Positions 53,075-61,433 of a stretch of DNA of 64,000 nt are shown here, one piece after another. The notes under the pieces were generated by a model. The model did not search any database and was not told the origin of the DNA. It saw only the letters and a list, made by a program, of their open reading frames with translations. This DNA comes from Mesorhizobium mediterraneum (GTDB lineage: Bacteria > Pseudomonadota > Alphaproteobacteria > Rhizobiales > Rhizobiaceae): positions 97,053-161,052 of the forward strand of contig NZ_NPKI01000025.1 of the NCBI RefSeq assembly GCF_002284565.1. Reading direction: 5' to 3'. A program made the translations under genes and the position numbers. Each line of letters opens with the position of its first letter. Positions within the stretch are counted from its first letter, which is position 1.

Positions 53075-53863
53075 TTATGTCCGCTTCGAGAACGGCAGGC
53101 TCGGATCCATTGCCTGAAGATCCGCATCACGCCCCAGCCCGCGATAGAGGATGAACGCACAGCAACAGGCGACGGCAATCGACAGCATCTCGCCGCCGTC
53201 TTCCGCGTAACCAACGAGCTTCGAGCCCGTCAGGAAGTGCAGCATGTCCACCACCACGGCAAAGCCGACAAGACACGCGAACAGCAGCAAAAACACCGAT
53301 CCGAGGGCTTGTTGCCTGGGTCTGCTTTGGCGGAATGACCACAACAGCGGCGCCAGCAGGCCGAGCGCGACCACCGACCAGGTGATGATTTCTCCGGTGT
53401 CGCGAGCCCGCATGCCCGGCAGCGAAACGAGGTCGAATGTCGCTGCCAACAGCAGGCCGCCGCGCTCATGGAAACGGGTGGCGTCGTCGAGCGTCACAAA
53501 ACTAAAAATCAGCGACCAGGCAAGAAACATATGCTCCCTGGTTCGAAGCCAGATGCCGAACAGAAACAGGGCGCAAAGCGCGGCCTGCCCGTAGTTGAAC
53601 ATCTCGGGCAGCGATCCATCCCTGCTGATGTTAAGACGCGCAGGCAGATCGTAGCGTGAAATTCCGACAGATCGAAGCGCCTCGATCGCGAATGGAACGG
53701 TGATGACGAAGATATTCAGGCATATTACTATCAGCGCGAAAACCCTGCTGAGCCTGTCGTTTCGATGCATCGCCCGGATTTCCCCGAACGCACTTTCCAA
53801 ACTCGATAACGCATGACCCAGCAATCCGACGCGCTCCTTCGTTGCTACTCGTTTGACGGACAA
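53075..53863 (-). CDS. Membrane protein of unknown function
   Basis: A 262-residue protein with about six hydrophobic segments (for example VFALIVICLNIFVITVPFAIEAL, LFLFGIWL, FLAWSLIFSFVTL, ITWSVVALGLLAPLLW, VFLLLFACLVGFAVVVDML and LSIAVACCCAFILYRGL) and a conserved-looking polar motif DDATRFHERGG between helices. I do not recognise the family. Codon use is consistent with a real gene. It lies beside the damaged DUF1194 gene in a low-conservation stretch. Confidence 0.65.
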   Translation of the reverse strand: MSVKRVATKERVGLLGHALSSLESAFGEIRAMHRNDRLSRVFALIVICLNIFVITVPFAIEALRSVGISRYDLPARLNISRDGSLPEMFNYGQAALCALFLFGIWLRTREHMFLAWSLIFSFVTLDDATRFHERGGLLLAATFDLVSLPGMRARDTGEIITWSVVALGLLAPLLWSFRQSRPRQQALGSVFLLLFACLVGFAVVVDMLHFLTGSKLVGYAEDGGEMLSIAVACCCAFILYRGLGRDADLQAMDPSLPFSKRT

Positions 53864-54209
53864 TTTCGTTAGTCAACCAAAAGATCCAGATTGGGGCAAG
53901 ACGTGCTCTTGGACCGCCCCTCGACGTTCAGCCCGCTCGGCTGAGCTCGGTCCTGGCGGTTTTTGACCGCGACTTCATCGGCCTCCGGCATGGTCTGGAA
54001 ACGGGGCGGCCGCGGGTTTATTCCGCCCGCGCAAAAGAAAACGCTGTCGGCGACGAGCGACTGACCCGCCTGGCGCGAGCCGGCCATGTTCCGGGCGGGC
54101 GTTCGTCATCGAGCGATGTCGCGGAATGCGGCTGAGTCCTGCAATCGATCAAAACGGACAGGTGAGAGACAGGAGCGTTTGCGGCGCAGCCCGCCTTTGA
54201 CGCGCCAAG
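53864..54209. other. Gene-free stretch of about 350 bases
   Basis: A minus-strand frame at 53869-54087 could encode 72 residues, but it resembles no family I know and lacks a good ribosome-binding site. No RNA gene or repeat is recognised. I treat the stretch as non-coding or decayed. Confidence 0.4.
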
Positions 54210-55130
54210 CTAGCGTTTTCGGTTGCGCATCAGCGCTTCGAGATCGCTGTCGCCACCTTCAGGCAGCATCAGCCGCACATGTGCGTAGAGATCGCCGTGA
54301 CCGCCAACTTTTTCCGGCAGGCCCCTGCCCTTCAGCCGCAGGACCTTGTCCGAGCTCGACCAGGCGGGGACATTGACCGCAAGCTTGCCGGTCGGCGTTT
54401 CGACCGCCACCTTGGCACCCAGCACGGCATCCGCCAGTGCCACGGCCAAGTCGGCATGGAGGTCGCGGCCTTCGACACGATAGCGCGGATGGCGGCGGAA
54501 GTGGATTTTGACCAGCGCGTCGCCCGGCTGCCCCGGCCCTTGCTCGCCCTGGCCTTTCAGCCGGATGGTCTGGCCGTCCTCGACATAGGCCGGCAGCTTG
54601 ACGGCGACCTTGCGTCCGTCGGGGAACATCGCGGTCACCTTCTCCGCGGTCGCCGCTTCCTCGATGGTGACGTCGAGCGTCACGTTCAGGTCGGCGCCGG
54701 ACGGCGCCTGCCGGCCGGCGCCCGTGCCGGCACCGCGAGAGAAGGTCTCGCCGAAAATCTGGCTGAAGATGTCGCTGTTGCCGTCGAACGGATCGCCGCC
54801 CGGACGGCTTGAGCGAAACTCGAAGCGCGAGCCGCCCGGTCCTTGCTGCCGACGGAAGCCGGCGAACGGATCGGCGCCGCCCGCGGCACCTTCGAAGCCC
54901 TGGAAACGCGGCTTGCCATCGGCGTCGATCTCGCCGCGATCGAAAGCGGCACGGTTCTTCTCGTCGCCGACGATCTCGTAAGCCTGGTTGGCCGCGGCAA
55001 ACCGCTCCTTCGCCTTGGGATCCGGATTCTGGTCCGGATGATACTCCTTGGCGAGTTTGCGGTACGCCGATTTTATGTCCTTGGCCGATGCGTTCTTAGC
55101 AACGCCCAGCACCTCATAGGGGTCGCGCAT
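54210..55130 (-). CDS. DnaJ C-terminal-domain co-chaperone (CbpA-like)
   Basis: A 306-residue J-protein. The J domain is residues 1-65 with the HPD motif (AKEYHPDQNPDP), followed by a Gly/Phe-rich linker (PFAGFRRQQGPGG) and two DnaJ_C substrate-binding subdomains from about residue 150 (VTLDVTIEEAATAEKVTAM). The four-repeat zinc finger of DnaJ is missing, so it is a CbpA/type II co-chaperone for DnaK. No dnaK lies in the window. Confidence 0.93.
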   Translation of the reverse strand: MRDPYEVLGVAKNASAKDIKSAYRKLAKEYHPDQNPDPKAKERFAAANQAYEIVGDEKNRAAFDRGEIDADGKPRFQGFEGAAGGADPFAGFRRQQGPGGSRFEFRSSRPGGDPFDGNSDIFSQIFGETFSRGAGTGAGRQAPSGADLNVTLDVTIEEAATAEKVTAMFPDGRKVAVKLPAYVEDGQTIRLKGQGEQGPGQPGDALVKIHFRRHPRYRVEGRDLHADLAVALADAVLGAKVAVETPTGKLAVNVPAWSSSDKVLRLKGRGLPEKVGGHGDLYAHVRLMLPEGGDSDLEALMRNRKR

Positions 55131-55229
55131 GCTTCCTGCCCTGGAGAAGGAGTGAGTCCACGATTGCCATCTATATGCGCTCGCATAGGAAGAAATTCCA
55201 GTGGCGCGCGGTCATATGATGGCGGAAAA

Positions 55230-55703
55230 TCAGAGCGCTTTGAAGTCCTGCATCCGCCAGGCGCCGGCGCCGGCCAGGCACACCTCGCCCTTGAACAGCG
55301 CGACGCCGTCGAAGCTTTCGCGCGAGGCGGTGAAGCGGCGGCAAAGCTGGCCGTTGTCCCTAGACTCTGCCAGTTCCGTGATCGAGCCGCGCGAACCGGT
55401 ATCGGAATTCGCCCAGGGCACGGCCTGCCCGCCAAGTTCCTGGATATCGGCGGAAGACACCGCGTTGCGGATCGTCGTCTGGTCCGAGGCGCGATCCTGA
55501 TCGATCGGCGAGGCAGAAACAGGGGTGCTGCTGGTGAGGATTGTACGGTCGACCTCCGCCTGCTCCAAACTGAAGCCGCCGCCACCGCAGCCGGCAAGCG
55601 ACAAGGCTACCAGCACGATCGCGACCTTGACCGCAGCCTGGGCGCTGGCCGAAGCAATAAGGCTCCATTGCCTGCTGTCAAAAAGTTGCGCGATACGCGA
55701 CAA
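55230..55703 (-). CDS. RT0821/Lpp0805 family surface lipoprotein
   Basis: A 157-residue lipoprotein. Hydrophobic VKVAIVLVALSLAGC provides the lipobox, and the C-terminal RT0821 domain is clear: VPWANSDTGSRGSITELAE, GQLCRRFTASRESFDGVALF and CLAGAGAWRMQDF. No ATG lies upstream of the signal peptide; the TTG at 55703 is preceded by GGGGAG at good spacing, so I use it. The start is 41 bases from the divergent pdxH start. The function is unknown; the family is envelope-associated. Confidence 0.85.
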   Translation of the reverse strand: MSRIAQLFDSRQWSLIASASAQAAVKVAIVLVALSLAGCGGGGFSLEQAEVDRTILTSSTPVSASPIDQDRASDQTTIRNAVSSADIQELGGQAVPWANSDTGSRGSITELAESRDNGQLCRRFTASRESFDGVALFKGEVCLAGAGAWRMQDFKAL

Positions 55704-55743
55704 TCGGCAATCTCCCCAGCCGGCAACAGAATTTGGAAAAACT

Positions 55744-56361
55744 ATGAGCGAAACTGAGTTAACAAGCGGTGACTTTACCGAGGCTGCCGAGCCATTCCGC
55801 CTCTTTGCCGCATGGCTCGACGACGCGACGAAGAGTGAGATCAACGATCCCAACGGCGTGGCGCTGGCGACCGTCGATGCCGAGGGCATGCCGAATGTGC
55901 GGATGGTGCTGCTCAAGGGGTTCGATGAAAGCGGATTTGTCTTCTATACGAATTTCGAGAGCGCCAAGAGCCGTGAGATTCTTGGCAGCATGAAGGCGGC
56001 GATGTGCTTCCACTGGAAATCGCTGCGCCGGCAGGTGCGCGTGCGCGGGCCGGTGGAGATCGTCACCGAAGCGGAAGCGGACGCCTATTATGCGACGCGC
56101 CCCCGCGGCAGCCGCATCGGCGCCTGGGCGTCGAAGCAATCGCGGCCGCTGGAGAGCCGCTTCGCACTGGAAAAAGCGGTTGCCGAATACACGGCGCGCT
56201 ATGCGATCGGCGAGATCCCACGGCCGAAACACTGGTCTGGCTTCCGTATCGTGCCGCAGACGATCGAGTTCTGGCACGACCGGCCCTTCCGACTGCACGA
56301 CCGCGTCGTCTTTTCACGCAACGCCAAGGGCGGCTGGGACAAGACAAGGCTTTATCCCTGA
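55744..56361 (+). CDS. pdxH: Pyridoxamine 5'-phosphate oxidase
   Basis: A 205-residue FMN enzyme forming PLP. The family signatures are present: NPNVRMVLLKG-type strand (MPNVRMVLLKGFDESGFVFYTN), ATRPRGSRIGAWASKQSRPL (about residues 118-137), and the C-terminal PKHWSGFRIVPQTIEFWHDRPFRLHDR. ATG 55744 is the family start; the frame is open further upstream but overlaps the divergent lipoprotein. Confidence 0.97.
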   Translation: MSETELTSGDFTEAAEPFRLFAAWLDDATKSEINDPNGVALATVDAEGMPNVRMVLLKGFDESGFVFYTNFESAKSREILGSMKAAMCFHWKSLRRQVRVRGPVEIVTEAEADAYYATRPRGSRIGAWASKQSRPLESRFALEKAVAEYTARYAIGEIPRPKHWSGFRIVPQTIEFWHDRPFRLHDRVVFSRNAKGGWDKTRLYP

Positions 56362-56486
56362 TAAGGGTGGCCCTTAAGCAGCTTCACCAACGGGAGAACT
56401 GGGCGCGCGGCAACATGGCATCGCCGATATAGGGTGGCGCGCCTTGAAGTAAGGGGCACCAGGCCCCAGGAGGACCCCGGTAATCC

Positions 56487-56527
56487 TTGACGAACCACGT
56501 TGGTTCACCAATAATCATCGTGAACCA
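56487..56527 (+). promoter_or_regulatory. parDE promoter with overlapping operator palindrome
   Basis: TTGACG (56487-56492), a 17-base spacer and AATAAT (56510-56515) make a near-consensus sigma-70 promoter. An inverted repeat TGGTTCAC (56501-56508) / GTGAACCA (56520-56527) brackets the -10 box, and a GAACCACGTTGGTTC palindrome (56492-56506) lies inside the spacer. This fits autorepression by the ParD antitoxin. Confidence 0.75.
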
Positions 56528-56543
56528 AACGAAAGTTAAGACC

Positions 56544-56789
56544 ATGACGGCTTTTACCGTGCGCGTCCCGGATGAAACCGCAAACAGGCTTGACCAGCTT
56601 GCCGAAAAGCTCGACCGCTCGCGCTCCTATGTGGCTGCGCAGGCCATTGAGGACTTTGTAGCCCGTGAGGAATGGCAACTCGCCGAGATAGAGGCCGGGT
56701 TGGCCGAAGCTGAGCGCGGCGATTTTGCCAGTGACCGTGATGTAGCCGGTGTTGTCGGAAAATACGTCAAGTCCGCCCGCCGAGCATGA
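56544..56789 (+). CDS. ParD/CopG-type ribbon-helix-helix antitoxin
   Basis: An 81-residue protein with an N-terminal ribbon-helix-helix DNA-binding domain (TAFTVRVPDETANRLDQLAEKLDRSRSYVAAQAIEDFVAREEW) and an acidic C-terminal tail that should bind the toxin. ATG 56544 gives the family start. It overlaps the toxin gene by four bases (ATGA). It probably represses the promoter at 56487-56527. Confidence 0.9.
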   Translation: MTAFTVRVPDETANRLDQLAEKLDRSRSYVAAQAIEDFVAREEWQLAEIEAGLAEAERGDFASDRDVAGVVGKYVKSARRA

Positions 56790-57079
56790 GCCGCAAAAGA
56801 ATCCGCTGGACCATGCGAGCGCTGCGTCGGCTTGACGAAATCGGCGCGCATATCGAGAAAGACAACCCCGAAGCGGCCGCCCGAGTCATTGCGCGCATCG
56901 TGACGGCGGCAGAACATCTCGCCGAGCAACCGGCCATGGGGCGCATCGGGCGCATCAAGGCGACGCGGGAACTCGTTTTGGTTGATATTCCGTATATCGT
57001 ACCCTATCGCGTCAACGGCGAGACTGTCGAAATACTCACCGTCATGCACACCGCCCAACGGTGGCCACAAGCCCTCTAA
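56786..57079 (+). CDS. ParE/RelE-type toxin
   Basis: A 97-residue toxin of the RelE/ParE superfamily: KRIRWTMRALRRLDEIGAHIEKDNPEAAARVIARIV, then the basic core MGRIGRIKATRELVLVDIPYIVPYRVNGETVEILTVMHTAQRWP. ParE toxins inhibit gyrase, RelE toxins cut mRNA; the ending HxxRxWP favours ParE. It is paired with the antitoxin through a four-base overlap. Confidence 0.9.
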   Translation: MSRKRIRWTMRALRRLDEIGAHIEKDNPEAAARVIARIVTAAEHLAEQPAMGRIGRIKATRELVLVDIPYIVPYRVNGETVEILTVMHTAQRWPQAL

Positions 57080-57122
57080 AATCGCCCAACACCATGGCTA
57101 GCGTCATCAGGCCACACCGCCT

Positions 57123-57878
57123 TCAGCCTGCTTTCTTCCTGGTCATGAAGGCCATCAAGGCAGCGCGGGCCTCGTCGGATTTGAGCCGCTCGCGGAAATG
57201 CTCGCTCTCCTCACCGATGCGGGCAACGAGGTCTTCACGCGAGCCGCGCATCAGGTCGCGCGCGATCTTCAGCGCTTGCGGCGGCTTGGCTGCGATCTGG
57301 CCGGCCGCTGCCAGCACGGAGGCTTCGAGCTCGTTTTCCTCGACCACCGCGTAGATCAGCCCGGCGGCCTTCGCCCGCTCGGCCGAAAAACCTTCGCCGA
57401 GACCAAGCAGCGCGAAAGCGCCTTGCCGGCCCAGAATCTCAGGCGCAAGCAAGCTCGATCCCGCCTCGGGAACCAGGCCGAGATCGACGAAGGGTGTTCG
57501 GAACACAGTGCGCGGCGTGGCGAAGGTCAGGTCGCAGTGCAGGTTGAGCGTGGTGCCGATGCCGACCGCGATGCCATCGACACCGGAAACCAATGGCTTT
57601 TCCGCCCTGGCCAGTGCCATCAGAAAATCCCAGACTTCGGTGCCGCCCTCACCGCCGGTGGCGACGACCATGAAATCGGCTAGGTCGTTGCCGGACGAGA
57701 AGGCCCCTGAAACACCGAGGAAGACATGAACGCGGACCGCCGGATCGGCATCGCCTTCGGCAAGGGTTTTGGACATTCTCGCATACATGGCGCGCGTCAG
57801 CGCGTTCTTCTTTTCCGGACGGTTGATGCGGATGATCTGGATGGCGCCCTGGCGCTCGACGAGGATATGGTCTGTCAT
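57123..57878 (-). CDS. Enoyl-CoA hydratase/isomerase family protein
   Basis: A 251-residue crotonase-fold enzyme. The oxyanion-hole strand FLGVSGAFSSGNDLADF (about residues 53-69), KPLVSGVDGIAVGIGTTLNLHCDLTFA and the acidic DLGLVPEAGSSLLAPEILG segment are present. It lies 33 bases downstream of the acyl-CoA dehydrogenase gene and probably belongs to a fatty-acid degradation unit. Confidence 0.93.
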   Translation of the reverse strand: MTDHILVERQGAIQIIRINRPEKKNALTRAMYARMSKTLAEGDADPAVRVHVFLGVSGAFSSGNDLADFMVVATGGEGGTEVWDFLMALARAEKPLVSGVDGIAVGIGTTLNLHCDLTFATPRTVFRTPFVDLGLVPEAGSSLLAPEILGRQGAFALLGLGEGFSAERAKAAGLIYAVVEENELEASVLAAAGQIAAKPPQALKIARDLMRGSREDLVARIGEESEHFRERLKSDEARAALMAFMTRKKAG

Positions 57879-57911
57879 AGTCGGCCCCTTGTGGACGTGA
57901 ACTTGTGAACG

Positions 57912-59690
57912 TCAGGAAGTTCCGGCAGAAATCAGTGCCTTGCTGGCAGTGGCAAGGCTTTCGGCGCCGCCGATGACGCGCTCCTTCAGCGCGCCCGCCT
58001 CGCCAAGCAGGTTTTCGGCGAAGAAACGGCAAAGGGCGATGCGGCTTTGGTCGGCAAGCGCGCCGCGCGCCAGATAAGCGCCGCCCGCCGCAAGCGAGAT
58101 CAGCCTCAGATATGGCGTCGCACCGGCCAGCGCCTCGTCCGAACGGCCGTCGGCAAGCAGCCCTTGCAGGAAACGTGTCGCTTCGCAGACATTGTCGAGT
58201 GCCTTGTCGAGACCATCGGCGGTGCGGCCAAACCCCTGAAGATTTGAGGTCCGCACCTGACTGGCGACCGCTTTCAGTTCGGCGATGTAACCACGAACAT
58301 GCTCGCCACCGCCAAGCGGCAGCTTGCGCGCCACCAGGTCGATCGCCTGGATGCCGTTGGTGCCTTCGTAGATCGGCGCGATGCGCGCGTCGCGATAAAG
58401 TGCTGCCGCACCCGTCTCTTCGATAAAGCCCATGCCGCCATGCACCTGCAGCCCGAGCGAGGCGACCTCGACGCCGACATCGGTGGCAAAGGCCTTGGCC
58501 AGCGGCGTCAACAGATTGGCGCGCTCCTGCCAGTGGGTGGCTTCATCGCCACTGGATATCCGCGCGTTGTCGATGGCATGCGCGCAGGAATAGCTGATGG
58601 CGCGCGCAATCTGGGTCAGCGCCTTCATGGTCAGGAGATTGCGCTGCACGTCCGGGTGATGGACGATCGGCGCCATGCCGTCGCCATCATAGCTTGCAGC
58701 CTTGCCTTGCCGGCGGTCATTGGCGTAGGCGAGCGCCTTTTGCGTGGCCGTTTCGGCGACCGCCACGCCCTGCATGCCGACGGCGAGCCGCGCATTGTTC
58801 ATCATGGTGAACATGCAGGCGAGGCCCTTGTTTTCCTCGCCGATCAGCCAGCCGATCGCGCCAGGCACTGTCCCTTCGAAACCATCGCCATAGATCATAG
58901 TGCAGGTCGGCGAGGCGTGGATGCCCAATTTGTGCTCCAGCCCGGAGCAGAACACGTCGTTGCGCGCGCCCAACGCGCCATCGTCGCCGACAAGGAATTT
59001 CGGCGCCAGGAACAGCGAAAGCCCACGCGTGCCGGCCGGCGCATCCGGCAGCCGCGCCAGCACCAAATGGATGATGTTGTCGGTGAAATCGTGCTCGCCA
59101 TAGGTGATGAAGATCTTTTGCCCGAAGATGCGGTAGGTGCCGTCGCCGGCCGGCTCAGCGCGGGCACGCAACGCATTCAGGTCCGAGCCCGCCTGCGGCT
59201 CTGTCAGGTTCATCGTGCCCATCCATTCGCCGGAGACGAGCTTTTCCAAGTATTTGGCCTTCAGCGCCGGCGAGGCGTGCTTGTCGAGCGCCTCGACCGC
59301 ACCCATGGTCAGCGTCGGGCCGATGCCGAAGGCCATGGCGGCGGAGTTCCACATTTCGAGCGCCGCGACGCCCAGCATGGTCGGCAGCGCCTGGCCGCCG
59401 AATTCCTCCGGTGCGGATAGCGCGTTCCAGCCGCCGTCGATCCAGCGACGATAAAGCGCCTTCCAGCCAGGCGGCGTGGTGACGGCAGCGCCGCTCAGCA
59501 CCGCACCTTGTTCATCGCCGATCTTGTAGAGCGGCGCGATCTCCTCTGTGGCGAAGCGGCCGGCTTCCGCCAGAATGGCGTCGACGAGATCTTCGCCAAG
59601 GTCGCCAAAGGTGCCGGCGTCGAGCGCCGGCTTCAGGCCGGCCACGTGCTTCAGCGTGAAGGCGATTTCCTCGACTGGTGCCCGATACAT
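57912..59690 (-). CDS. Acyl-CoA dehydrogenase with C-terminal extension
   Basis: A 592-residue acyl-CoA dehydrogenase of the long FadE12/ACAD class with an N-terminal extension (MYRAPVEEIAFTLKHVAGL) and a C-terminal DUF-type region. Motifs: GTMNLTEPQAGSDLNALRARAEP (FAD/substrate region, about residues 157-179), the QIFITYGEHDFTDN-like KIFITYGEH segment and the catalytic Glu region QVHGGMGFIEETGAAALYRDARI (about 417-439). It pairs with the enoyl-CoA hydratase for two consecutive beta-oxidation steps. Confidence 0.95.
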   Translation of the reverse strand: MYRAPVEEIAFTLKHVAGLKPALDAGTFGDLGEDLVDAILAEAGRFATEEIAPLYKIGDEQGAVLSGAAVTTPPGWKALYRRWIDGGWNALSAPEEFGGQALPTMLGVAALEMWNSAAMAFGIGPTLTMGAVEALDKHASPALKAKYLEKLVSGEWMGTMNLTEPQAGSDLNALRARAEPAGDGTYRIFGQKIFITYGEHDFTDNIIHLVLARLPDAPAGTRGLSLFLAPKFLVGDDGALGARNDVFCSGLEHKLGIHASPTCTMIYGDGFEGTVPGAIGWLIGEENKGLACMFTMMNNARLAVGMQGVAVAETATQKALAYANDRRQGKAASYDGDGMAPIVHHPDVQRNLLTMKALTQIARAISYSCAHAIDNARISSGDEATHWQERANLLTPLAKAFATDVGVEVASLGLQVHGGMGFIEETGAAALYRDARIAPIYEGTNGIQAIDLVARKLPLGGGEHVRGYIAELKAVASQVRTSNLQGFGRTADGLDKALDNVCEATRFLQGLLADGRSDEALAGATPYLRLISLAAGGAYLARGALADQSRIALCRFFAENLLGEAGALKERVIGGAESLATASKALISAGTS

Positions 59691-59813
59691 GCCGCTCGCT
59701 CCTCCTGTGTCCGGCAGGTCAACTTAAGATCCGTGCCGACACAAAACCATCCGCCTTTGGGTCGCCTCTCCCACCTTCTTTTTACGTAAACGTCAAAATT
59801 TGTCACGCAGATT

Positions 59814-60137
59814 TTGCAATTGCTGCGACACAGGCTAAATTCGGCAAAAGCCGGACAAGTTCGACCGGCGACGGATCAAGAACACCGGATCGGACCGCCC
59901 GTGCTTGCCAGACCTGACGCCTATCGCTGTCTCGAATGCGGGCTGCCCTATCGAGCGGCAGGTTTTTGGCACTATCGGGGCAAGGTCGAGGACGGCGCCG
60001 CCTATTGGTCGGATCGCGGCATTCTGTGTTCGCCGCAATGCTCGGTGGCTCATCATCGCAAACGCGAGGCCGAGGGAACGCTGCCGCAAGCGCCGGCGCC
60101 CGACCCATTCCAAATCCAGCCGCTCTCCCGCCGTTGA
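59814..60137 (+). CDS. Small Cys-motif hypothetical protein
   Basis: A conserved-looking small protein whose core is YRCLECGLPYRAAGFWHYRGK (CxxC) followed by GILCSPQCSVAHHRKREAEG (CxxxC plus two His), a probable zinc-binding knuckle. The frame is open from 59814, but GTG 59901 is the likely start, giving about 78 residues. I do not know the family. It is divergent from the acyl-CoA dehydrogenase gene. Confidence 0.55.
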   Translation: MQLLRHRLNSAKAGQVRPATDQEHRIGPPVLARPDAYRCLECGLPYRAAGFWHYRGKVEDGAAYWSDRGILCSPQCSVAHHRKREAEGTLPQAPAPDPFQIQPLSRR

Positions 60138-60249
60138 TGGCAAGCGAAGCCGCCACCGGCAGAATTGCGGCATTCGCCGCGGGCCGCCGAAAGCATTTCC
60201 TTAACCATGGCGGTTCAGGATCAGGCTTTGGCCAGCAAGGATCTGCTGT

Positions 60250-61413
60250 TTGAAACCGCCGGCGCACCCCCTTCGCCGCCTAGGACTCCTCGTCGTCGCG
60301 GCCGCGATGACAATGGCGTTGGGGCCGGCACAAGCCTCGGATTTCTCCGAGCCGTGGAAGAACACCGACCGGGCGCTGGTGATCGACGCCTACGAATACA
60401 ATTCCATCGACTGGGCTGAACTTGCCACCGACAAACGCATCGTCGGCTTCATCAACAAGGCGTCCGACGGGATGCCGCCACCCTATTTCTGTTTCGGTGC
60501 CGAGACCGAGACAAGGCTCTGCAAGACGCTGTGGAAGCGCCATGCGGTAGCGCAGGAACTGTTCCAGACGCGCAAGGTGGTGGCCAAGGCGCTCGGCCTG
60601 AAATGGGGCGCTTATCATCTCGCCCGCCCCGGCAATCCCGTGGGACAGGCGAACAATTTCATCAATTTCGCGAAGCCTGGGCCGGATGACCTGCTTGCTC
60701 TCGACATCGAGGATGATGACCCCACGAAATGGATGTCGCTCGAGGATGCCGAGGAGTTCGTGCGCCACGTGCATCGGCGGATTGGCCGCTTTCCGGTGCT
60801 CTACACCAACGGCAAGACCGCCAAGCACATCGCCGACAACAAGTACAAATACCGGCTCCTGTCGCGGCTACCGCTCTGGTATGCGCGCTACAAGCCAGAC
60901 ATCGGCGTGCATTTCCCGATGGGCAACTGGCAAGGCTACGCACTCTGGCAGTTTTCGGCAAAAGCGAATTGCGGGCGGTTCCGCTGCCCTTACCGGGTGG
61001 CTGGCACGCCCAACGACATCGATGTCAATGTCGCACCGATGGATGCCGCCGCATTGCGCGCGCAATGGCCCTTCGGCGGCCTGATCGACGTGCAGCCGGT
61101 TTACCTCGCCTCGATACCGGTGCCTCTCTCGCGCGAGGCTGGGCTAGCCGGCAATGCCATCACCTACGCGACCGTGGCGGCACCACCGACCTTCGCCGAA
61201 ATAACCGCCGCGTTTAGCGCACGCTGGACCAAATTCCGCAGCAGCTTTCAACTGCCTTTTGTAAAGGCCGCGCCGCGCCTTCCGCGCGGGGTTGCCGAAT
61301 ATGTGGCCTGGACGCGGAAGGAGAAGCGCTCTGCATCGGCCTCTGAAGCGGCGCCCGCCGCCAGCGATCCGGTCAGCACCGCATCGACCGAGTTCGACCG
61401 TGGGCTGCGCTAA
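60250..61413 (+). CDS. GH25-family (lysozyme-like) exported hydrolase
   Basis: A 387-residue protein with a signal peptide (MKPPAHPLRRLGLLVVAAAMTMALG, starting at TTG 60250) and a GH25 muramidase-like barrel: VIDAYEYNSIDW, GFINKASDG, GAYHLARPGNPVGQANNFI, the catalytic acid pair in LLALDIEDDD, LYTNGKTAKHIAD and LWQFSAKA. The C-terminal 120 residues are family-unspecific. Rhizobial relatives act on cell walls; the target here is unknown. TTG 60250 follows AAGGA; ATG 60307 is an alternative but would cut the signal peptide. Confidence 0.82.
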   Translation: MKPPAHPLRRLGLLVVAAAMTMALGPAQASDFSEPWKNTDRALVIDAYEYNSIDWAELATDKRIVGFINKASDGMPPPYFCFGAETETRLCKTLWKRHAVAQELFQTRKVVAKALGLKWGAYHLARPGNPVGQANNFINFAKPGPDDLLALDIEDDDPTKWMSLEDAEEFVRHVHRRIGRFPVLYTNGKTAKHIADNKYKYRLLSRLPLWYARYKPDIGVHFPMGNWQGYALWQFSAKANCGRFRCPYRVAGTPNDIDVNVAPMDAAALRAQWPFGGLIDVQPVYLASIPVPLSREAGLAGNAITYATVAAPPTFAEITAAFSARWTKFRSSFQLPFVKAAPRLPRGVAEYVAWTRKEKRSASASEAAPAASDPVSTASTEFDRGLR

Positions 61414-61433
61414 ATCTGAAAGCCGTTGAAGGG

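Noticed and set aside
53869..54087. 72-residue minus-strand frame
   Set aside because: No family likeness and no convincing ribosome-binding site.
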